Source of the DNA: Lutjanus erythropterus
Lineage: Eukaryota > Chordata > Actinopteri > Lutjaniformes > Lutjanidae
Reading direction: 5' to 3'
Length of the DNA stretch: 64,000 bases
NCBI GenBank assembly: GCA_020091685.1
Contig: CM034603.1
Location: forward strand, 32,659,696 to 32,723,695
The notes below the pieces were generated by a model. The model searched no databases. It saw nothing but the letters and a program-made list of their open reading frames with translations, and had not been told where the DNA came from. The position numbers and the translations under genes were made by a program. Positions 38,962-64,000 of this stretch are shown here, one piece after another (the stretch's first letter is position 1; each line of letters starts with the position of its first letter).

Positions 38962-39436
38962 TCCAAGTATTCTAACATAGTACTACTTGTCTATTCCACA
39001 GTGTATCTACAGTTCTGTTTCAGTCAACACTGGCTCTTTGTCAAGTACAGAGAAATCAAACAGACTTGTGGGTTACTGCACACATCCACAGCTGACACAA
39101 AATAATACCAATAGTATTATACTACTGTTTACATTGGTGATAATAAAAAAAAAAAATACAATGAAAATATATGCCAAGGAATTTGCAAAACACGTGCTGA
39201 CCTACAAAGTCAAAATGCAGTATTTAGGTAAAATTTAGTTAACACCAGAATCTGTATATCTGTATAATTTCAAGACACATAGCTAATGCAAGAGACCCGA
39301 ATCCTTTTTCACTGTACTTGCTAGAAAGCCCTTTCTGAAAGAAATCTTGTTATTTTAACCAAAAACATGATTTTCTCCCCACCTAAACCTAACCAAGAAG
39401 GACTTTCTGGCAGAAACCCTTGAAGGCTATCTTGAC

Positions 39437-39650
39437 ACAATGACAGCAGTAAGGAAATGATGTGTGAGTTAGTGTGAGAGGAGTGAAAGGCAGGATGGTA
39501 AGAGAAATTTAACTGCAAAACAATAGTGCTCTAACTGAACATTTGATAGTGCTTCAATCGAGTCGAGCCAGTTTGCAGTATCTGAACATGAACATGAAGA
39601 TCTCCACCCAGCATGTCTCTGCCAAATTTAAGTTAGAGGAGTGTCTGGCA
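39437..39650 (+). repeat. Dispersed repeat, copy 1 (second copy at 46244-46443)
   Basis: Shares in order ACAATGACAGC, GGCAGGATG.TAAGAGAAATT, TTGATAG..CTTCAA, AGTTTG.AG.ATCTGAAC, and TCTCCACCCAGCATGTC with 46244-46443 in eef2 intron 2, in the same orientation. Confidence 0.7.
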
Positions 39651-39729
39651 CAGAGAAAGCCAGTAATGAAGCCTGAATTTAACTATGAAGAACCACAGGT
39701 GGGGATGTATTTTATTTTATTTATTATAT

Positions 39730-39985
39730 AGAATGGGAGGATGACTTTGGTGAGAGGATCTTGGATAAAACCTGGAAACTGTCCATTGCAGTGATTCATA
39801 CAACCTTCATATGTGTCAGACATAGTTTGATTCAATTTAAAATATTTCACAGACTCCATCTGTTCAGGACCGTGGTTTCCCGATTCTACACAGAACCTGA
39901 TCCAACCTGTCAAAGATGGACCAAGAACCAGCAACCGTTTTTTGTTGATTTTGGGAGAGCCTATAGGGATGGGACAATTTTTGGC
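39730..39985 (+). pseudogene. LINE (L1-like) C-terminal ORF2 fragment
   Basis: The frame just after 39730 reads W.DDFGERILDKTWKLS...ICVRHSLIQFKIFHRLH..., then a ...DPTCQRW knuckle-like end. This is the pattern of the region after the RT domain in fish L1-like elements. It is short, with no upstream RT, so it is a 5'-truncated relic. It is followed at once by the mariner-like element. Confidence 0.65.
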
Positions 39986-40009
39986 CAAGGTGTTTGAAAC
40001 ATTCTCATA

Positions 40010-41410
40010 CATGTGTGCAAATACAAGTAAAGACTGCTGTGCAAAGAGAAAGCCATTAATCAACAACATTTAGAAACGCTGCAGACTTCTCTGGGCCCGA
40101 GTTAATCTGAGGTGGACTGACGCAAAGTGGAAAAGTGTGCTGATGAGTTCACTAATTGGACTGTATTCAGAAATCATGATGTCAGGACCTCTGGGCTGAA
40201 GAGGAAAAAGGCCATCCGGATTGTTACCAGTGCAAAGGTCAAAAGCCGATGGTATGGGGGTCTGTTAGAGCCCATGGCATCATGGGTAACAACATCTTGT
40301 GTCAGCACCGTGGATGCTGAAAGGCACATACAGGTTTTAGTGCAACATATGCTGCCATCCAGACGTCTTTTTCAGGTATGTCCCTGTTGATTTCAGCAAG
40401 ACAATGCCAAGACACATTCTGCACATGACTTTGTAGTAAAGGGGTACCTTCCTGCAGTCCAGACCTGTTTCCCATTGAAAATACATTGCCTGCACCCCCC
40501 CTCCCAAAAAAGTCACACTCTAATATTTCATTGGACCACCTTTAGTTTTGATTACGGCAGAGTCCAATCTTTATGCTCCCTAGCAAACTGAAGCCCTTTT
40601 TTCTGATCAGCTTCACTGATAAGTGGTTTTCTTAAGGCTACACAGCTGTTTAGTCCCAATCCCCTGAGTTCTCTTCTGTTTGTGTGGAAATGTTCTTTCT
40701 TTCACTATTAAACAGCCATGAGTTCTACTGTTGATTTTTTACAATTTGATTTCACCAAATGTTTAAGTGGTCTCTGTTCATGATCATTCAAGACCACATT
40801 TCTTCCTTGAAGATGATAGTTCACCTCTGTCCTTCCAGGTTTTAATAACTCATTGGACAGTTCTTAACCCAGTTTTAGTAGCTTCATCAAACTCCTCAGT
40901 TGTTTTCTTTGCTTGATGCCGGTCAATAATTTGACCCTTCTGAAACAGAGAAACATCTTTTCCACGACCACAGGATACGTCTTCTGTCATGGTTGTTTAA
41001 GAAATGAGAAGCTCCTCACTGCATCAGTTAGGGTTAAATAACTTGACTGCAGTAATTATCCAGTGGAAGGATCTTAACTATCTGCTCAGTTAAATGAAGG
41101 TGGTGACTTTTTGTTGGCCAGTCTGTGTCCATGTGGTGCATTATGAAGCAATGACCCCAGACTGTTTCACTTTCAAAACTTCAGAAGAATAGTGTCCTCA
41201 GTTACCAAACACTCACTGAGTGTTGTTGAATGATGTAACACTGATGTAAACATGCCCACGTCCTAACTTCAAATTCAGAATGGCTGTATATATAAAAAAC
41301 ACAATAAAGTTGATCAGTTAGCATTAAATATCTTGTCCTTGTACTGTATTCAATTGAATATTGGTTAAAATGGAATTGCATATCATTGCATTATGTTTTG
41401 AGTTTTGTAA
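40010..41410 (+). mobile_element. Tc1/mariner-type element, decayed, split by a second element
   Basis: The plus strand from about 40060 to 40486 keeps transposase-like text (AATCATGATGTCAGGACCTC, AGACAATGCCAAGACACATT, CAGTCCAGACCTGTTTCCCA), with stops and indels. The same coding line resumes at about 41133 (TGGTGCATTATGAAG) and runs to AAGTTGATCAGTTAGCATTA and the 3' end at about 41410. The 640-bp block between is a separate transposon. I recall this as a very common fish DNA transposon; the exact family name is not certain. Confidence 0.75.
40487..41130 (-). mobile_element. Tc1-like element inserted in the previous one, with dead transposase start
   Basis: Ends CATTGCCTG...AAAAAAGTCAC and GTGACTTTTTGTTGGCCAG are inverted. 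On the minus strand, ATG at 40990 opens a frame with the N-terminal helix-turn-helix pattern of Tc1 transposases (GRGKDVSLFQKGQIID..., ...TGLRTVQ) that stops after about 45 codons. The DNA-binding block continues beyond the stop (VIKTWKD). The catalytic region is absent. It is nested in antisense orientation in the host element. Confidence 0.75.
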
Positions 41411-41479
41411 ATGCCTCGTGACTTCCCATGTGCTGTTGCCCCACCTCTTGCTTGCAGCTGCTGCCCCACCTTTATAGTT

Positions 41480-41503
41480 GTTTTTTTTTTTTTTTTTTTT
41501 TTT
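41480..41503. repeat. Poly-T tract
   Basis: About 23 T residues about 230 bp upstream of the eef2 transcription start region, probably the tail of an antisense retroelement. Confidence 0.9.
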
Positions 41504-41614
41504 GACCCTCCTGCCCCTCAGACAGCCTGAGTCCGCCACTGAGTGACCGTAAACACCCCCGGCAGCTGATCCACAGTCCATGAGCGGGCGCACATCCATG
41601 GAAATGTGACACCG

Positions 41615-41727
41615 GCAGCGGCAGCGGCTGCAGCAGCGCCCCCTACTGCAGCAGCCCGTGTCCTGCAGCTCCACTCGGCAGCCACACAGCCGCAGCAGCA
41701 GCAGCAGCAGCCGCAGCAGCAGCAGCG
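41615..41727 (+). repeat. CAG/CCG-rich triplet tract at the eef2 promoter
   Basis: GGCAGCGGCTGCAGCAGCG..., then (CAG)n mixed with CCG, running to the proposed start site. It gives long open poly-Gln/Pro/Ala frames on the plus strand (41606-42031) that are not coding. Confidence 0.9.
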
Positions 41728-41728
41728 T

Positions 41729-41735
41729 CTCTCCT
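41729..41735 (+). promoter_or_regulatory. Candidate 5'TOP transcription start of eef2
   Basis: CTCTCCT is a C-initiated pyrimidine run placed 91 nt before the ATG, in a CpG-rich region (about 41510-42130) without a TATA box. Vertebrate EEF2 mRNAs are known 5'TOP messages, whose translation follows mTORC1 through LARP1. The exact start is inferred. Confidence 0.35.
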
Positions 41736-41819
41736 GTCACCACCGGGACTGCCTGTCCTCAGAGGCAGCGTTCACAGCAATAAACCGTCACACACAAAGA
41801 CCTACGATCCGCAGACAAA

Positions 41820-53303
<11,484 letters not shown>

Positions 53304-53691
53304 ACACTGACCCTGGATTAGAAAATACCAAATCGATCTCTAAACCCTACCCCGTGGGCACTTTAAAATCTTTGCACAGGCTTAAAGATACATCGCACAA
53401 ATTGTTTTGACTTTGAGTCCGGAGCAGAAACAAAGCTGAAGCTTTTGTTGTAGGCTAGTGGAAGCAGCAATGCTTTTCTCATTTCACAGCTACAGTACAC
53501 CAAGTGCCTAGGGCGAGGGTTTTGGGGAACAATTCGATCAAAGCAGTTGTATCTCTTGTTTCTTCTATTCCTCCACATCTTGCCCTTCCCTTCCCTCTCA
53601 TCTGCCAGGATGGGCCTGTACAGTGCACTGTGATACTGCTGCAATAATGCATATTAAATGGATCATGGCCAGATAAAACCATGGAAATCAC

Positions 53692-53697
53692 AATAAA
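53692..53697 (+). other. eef2 poly(A) signal
   Basis: AATAAA in CACAATAAAGTGTT, about 390 nt after the stop codon, followed by a T/G-rich stretch (TTTGTTCAGTGG). Confidence 0.75.
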
Positions 53698-53814
53698 GTG
53701 TTACAGAAGTCAAACTCCCTGGATTGGACCTTTGTTCAGTGGATGTAATTAATAAAAATGTTCAACTCATGATGAAAATGTGACTCCTAAAATTCTGTTA
53801 TTTCTCTGGTGGGC

Positions 53815-54104
53815 TTAAAAGTCCAGTGTGTATGGTGCATGTGGATTTATTGGCACAAATGGAATATTATATTCAAAGTGTTTTAATTAGCGTATAATCA
53901 CCTGAAAATAAGGATTCTTGTGTTTTTGTTACCTTAGAATGAGCCGTTCGTATATACGGAGGGTACAGACCCTCTTCCACAGAGGCCGCCATGTCACAGC
54001 TACTCTAGGTTCTGCTACGTGCATGGAAGGGGAGGGTGAGGCGAGTTTGCTGCAATGCAACTTGTCCACTTGATGCCACTAAATCCTGCACACTGGTCCT
54101 TTAA
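53815..54104. mobile_element. MITE (copy 2, relative of 36218-36441)
   Basis: Starts TTAAAAGTCCAGTGTG and ends CACACTGGTCCTTTAA, an inverted pair. It lies just downstream of eef2. Confidence 0.82.
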
Positions 54105-55400
54105 AGGAATGGTTTGACATTTTAAATTACATGAGGAGATCATAACACTCTCATCTGTATGGTCAGTACAGCTGCAGCAGGCCGACAGTTAGCTTAGCTT
54201 AGCTCAAAGGCTGAAAACGGGGAAAACCTTATTTAATAATCTTCCTTAGCAGCCAGTGGCCCCCCCCAGGGGCCCAGTCATCCTGATATAATCGCTCTTG
54301 AGAGTTGCATGTACATATGCTTCTGAGTTTTAGATACATAATATGCACAGAATATCTGATATTTCACAGAAGGTACTATTAATTTAAATCAGTGTATATT
54401 TTTTATAATATTTCATGGGAGTGAAAATAAATGCAGAGCCAGCCAGCCGCTTTTGACCAGCACCTCTACGCCTCAACCAGCAGATATTCCAGGAGGTTAC
54501 AACACAGAGCTAACATGAGAAATTAAATACTTAGGAGCACGATGAACTGTTCTGTTTCTGAAAGAAAAAAATTAAAAACAAGCATTCATCATCAGTGTTA
54601 TCTTAGCTAGGTTTCATATACATAAATATAAATTTGCCAACAGAAAGCCTCTCTTTAGTTTCAATTAAGAGAAAGCACTAGAAACAATTAAATATTTCAC
54701 AGATAATAAATCTATTTAGACAGAAATAAGCCTGTTGTTTTAATGTCTGTCAGTTTTATTATAATGTAATTAATATTCTTATTATTTTACTGTGAACTTC
54801 CCCATGGCTTTTGCTGTCAGCATTTTACTTAATTTAATTAAGTCAGAAGTGGAAAATAAATAAATACTCCACAATATAACCACTGTTAATTAGTGAGCTT
54901 CAAAGTTGATCGTAGGTACCTTTTGTTTCGGTTGGACAGAGCCAGACTGTCTGTCTGTTTCCACTCTGTATGCTAAGATAAGCTAACCGGCTTCTGGATC
55001 CAGCCTTGCTTTATGTTCAACAGCCAGACACAACAGTAGAGCTAGAACGATTAGCCATTTAGTCAATCAGAAGAAAATTAGCTGCCAGCTACTTTGACTT
55101 TAAATATATTGTTTCAGTTTTCAAGCAAAGCGGTCAAACATTTGGACAAAATAAGCTATCTGAGGACGTCACTTTGGGCTCTCTGGGAAATTCTGATGAG
55201 CATTTTTCACTTTTTTTTTTTTACATTTTATAGACTAAATTGTGAAGATAATTGGCAGGTTGATCAATCAGTTAATGAAAAGAATCATCAGTTGCAGCTT
55301 TGCCTTACACGCATCAATCTTCTCATCTAACTCTAAATCTCTGCAAGAAAGCAAAGTGTCACTCTTCCAAAGAAGCATGCACCACAATGCATTTTTCTCA
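54105..55400. other. Gap between the tail-to-tail eef2 and btbd2 genes
   Basis: 54108-54240 and about 54960-55030 look like the two ends of an old fish repeat (GGAATGGTTTGACATTTTAA, AGTTAGCTTAGCTTAGCT, GCTAAGATAAGCTAACCGGC). The middle is AT-rich with no gene. An ATTAAA on the minus strand at 55404-55409 may be the btbd2 poly(A) signal. Confidence 0.45.
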
Positions 55401-56301
55401 CTCTTTAATCAATAATCATTTCAAGTTACATATATAATGTTAATAAATGCCACTTTAATATACAACCCTTTAACTTCCGCACCAAGTGGGAAAGCTCTCC
55501 CGCCCACACTTTTTAAAACAAAGCTAAAAAGAAACAGAGTTAGTGTGCATCCATAGAACAACCAAATGAACATATGCAAGGCCGAGAAGTGCAAGGTATC
55601 TTGGGTATAGGCAACTACCAAGCAAGGACACAAGATATCACAGATTGTACTGTATGTAGAAACCCGAAAATCTGCTTACCATAATGACGTTGTTAAGATT
55701 AATATGAAGTTTGGTTCAAATTCGCCAAGAGTTCATAAAGCCTATGAGATCTAGGAGTCTATGGAAGTTACAGCTGAAATGCTGGTCTGTACTGAACGGT
55801 GATGAGAGGAACTCGTCTTGGCAAATCTGATTAACTGTACATTCATACAGTTGCGACTCTCCTTCGCACTAACGCTGCGGAGTACGGGAAGGGGAATTGT
55901 ACAGCTTAAGTAGAATTCAGTGTCAAGCTTTATGCCGTCGCTCCGCAGCAGTGACATCGATACTGTGAATGATCTGAGAGGCTCCTCCCTCCTGCGCTCC
56001 TTCCCCTTTGCGGAGTCGGTTACAGTCATGTCTGATTCAGAGGCTCGCATCAATACAACACAAGGGGATGAAGGAAGAGAGACAGCATCTCAAATGACAA
56101 GCTACGCCCCATGTAGTGACCTACATCGCTTTCACGGCTACTTGACCCCCTCCCCTCCAACGCGGTCAGCTGTAGTGCACTATATGGAGGGAACAGTACG
56201 ATGTCAGAGAGATTAGTCCCCAGTACGGCTGCTGAGGTGTGGCCCCGCGCTGGTGTCAGGTTGTCACATTTGATGGAAGGTTGCTGCTGTGTCACAGGTG
56301 A

Positions 56302-62736
<6,435 letters not shown>

Positions 62737-63679
62737 CTTGAACCTAGTGTAGGCGTAAACAACACACTTCATCGCTTTGTGTATTTCTAGTAGTGTAAGT
62801 GTCATAAGGCTTGTTGCCGCCCCCTGGCGTTTGTTTCTGGTACTACAAGCTGCTCTCCATCCGCACAGGAGGTCCATTTTCCTCTCACAGCAAGGAATAT
62901 ACAATATGGATTTTTTTCACCCACAACAATTATCTGCTTGTCATGTCCGATACCAATAACATAACTGTGAATTTCACATCTTTGTGTTTAAAAACTAAGT
63001 TAATATAATTTGTAGTTTATGCACACCTGAGGATAAGACAGGCTAAGATATTGATGTATTAATATTCCATAGGCCTCATCTAGCCTAGTCTAACTGACAT
63101 CACTACAACAAAAACAAAGAACAGTTCTCAGTCTTTAAATGTTCTTTTTTTTAAGTAAATAGAGCATTTTGCCAACAAATTATATGCTTTGACACAATCT
63201 GTTAAATCAAATACTTTTATGGCCAATATTTATTGGCTAATATACACCGATACCAATATAAACTGATAAAGCTGTGACAGACCAATATTAGCCAATTCAT
63301 CAACCCTGGTATTATCAACATCCCTAATTTATTTTATATAGCAAACACACTGCTATTTATAAACTGCAGTGGAAAAAATACTCAGATCTTTTACTAAGTA
63401 AAAGTAGTAATACGACACTGTAGAAATACTCTGTTGCAAATAAAGACCATACACTGAAAATGTCACTTAAGTAAGTACAGAACTATTGGCATCAAAATAT
63501 ACTTTAAGTAGCAAAGGTAAAGTTGCTTGTTATGCAGAATGGCCCATTTCAGAATATTATATAATGTTTTTGATCATAATTATTGGCACATTAATGTGGT
63601 CATGTTGAAGCTGATAAATGTAAATTATTTTATCAATATAATAATATAACAATTGGCATAGAAGTACAAAGTATAGCGG
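62737..63679. other. 5' flank of btbd2, then repeats
   Basis: About 62737-62880 is the likely btbd2 5'UTR/promoter; no TATA box is seen. About 63190-63330 holds CCAATATT.GCCAAT-like old repeat text. About 63370-63540 (ACTCAGATCTTTTACTAAGTAAAAGTAG...) resembles a common fish repeat. Confidence 0.45.
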
Positions 63680-64000
63680 AAAATAGTGAAGTGAAAAAAA
63701 ATAGGATCGGAGACAAGGGGCAAATCCTGCTTTCCCTGTCTGAGTCGCCAAATGGTCTGCTAGAACTTCCTTGAGACCAAGTCCTTTTCCATAGATTCCC
63801 TGAACTCCTCCTACACCTAGGTTTTTGCTTCAGTGACTGCCAAAGCTGCAGCCATTCTAGGCTCCCAGAGCCTGTGTACTGTTTCAAGGGGACTTCTTCA
63901 GCTTGACAGCTTTCTTCACCGCTGTTGTCCACCAGTGACACTGAGGATGCTGCCATGACAGGCACCAGTGACCTTCTGACCACAAGTCCTAAAGGCTACC
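63680..64000 (-). pseudogene. Decayed LINE fragment cut by the window edge
   Basis: On the minus strand one frame reads ...AVTEAKT then EEFRESMEKD with stops, the pattern of the linker between endonuclease and RT found in abundant fish LINEs. The longer 116-aa frame (63633-63983) is in a different phase and is not the original protein. Confidence 0.5.

Overview
The window is vertebrate nuclear DNA, almost certainly from a ray-finned (teleost) fish. It carries four intron-containing genes whose exons join in frame at GT-AG boundaries. These are embedded in long AT-rich stretches full of short inverted-repeat DNA transposons, microsatellites, minisatellites and decayed LINE and Tc1 copies typical of fish genomes. 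There is no rRNA, tRNA, CRISPR array or prokaryote-like operon. Species cannot be named from the sequence.

Layout: (1) 1-3258, repeats including a hAT-like element sitting inside a minisatellite. (2) 3259-6010 minus, a relaxin-3-receptor-like GPCR (three coding exons, 422 aa) with a TATA box at about 6400. (3) 6411-13511, intergenic, with an AT-rich minisatellite, a foldback element and a three-copy tandem repeat. (4) 13512-28666 minus, creb3l3-like, a membrane-tethered bZIP transcription factor (ten coding exons, 367 aa), with a LINE fragment and several foldback elements in its introns. (5) 28667-41728, a 13 kb gap made largely of transposon remnants, including one Tc1-type element inserted in another. 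(6) 41820-53303 plus, eef2, translation elongation factor 2 (fourteen coding exons, 857 aa). (7) 53700-55400, a short gap with a MITE. (8) 56302-62736 minus, btbd2, a BTB-BACK-PHR protein (nine coding exons, 564 aa). (9) 62737-64000, repeats and a LINE fragment cut by the window edge.

The genes do not form a pathway. creb3l3, eef2 and btbd2 match a set of genes that lie on human chromosome 19p13.3, so the window is best read as a block of conserved vertebrate synteny. creb3l3 and eef2 are head to head across the repeat-rich gap, and eef2 and btbd2 are tail to tail. I found no convincing new biological system. The points most worth a second look are: a 29-bp perfect hairpin in a btbd2 intron, dinucleotide repeats abutting splice sites of creb3l3 and btbd2, the short lumenal tail of the creb3l3 product, the split coding region of the relaxin receptor, and the CAG-rich tract against a likely 5'TOP start of eef2. 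All coordinates, translations and splice junctions were read by eye, and family names come from remembered protein families, not from searches.
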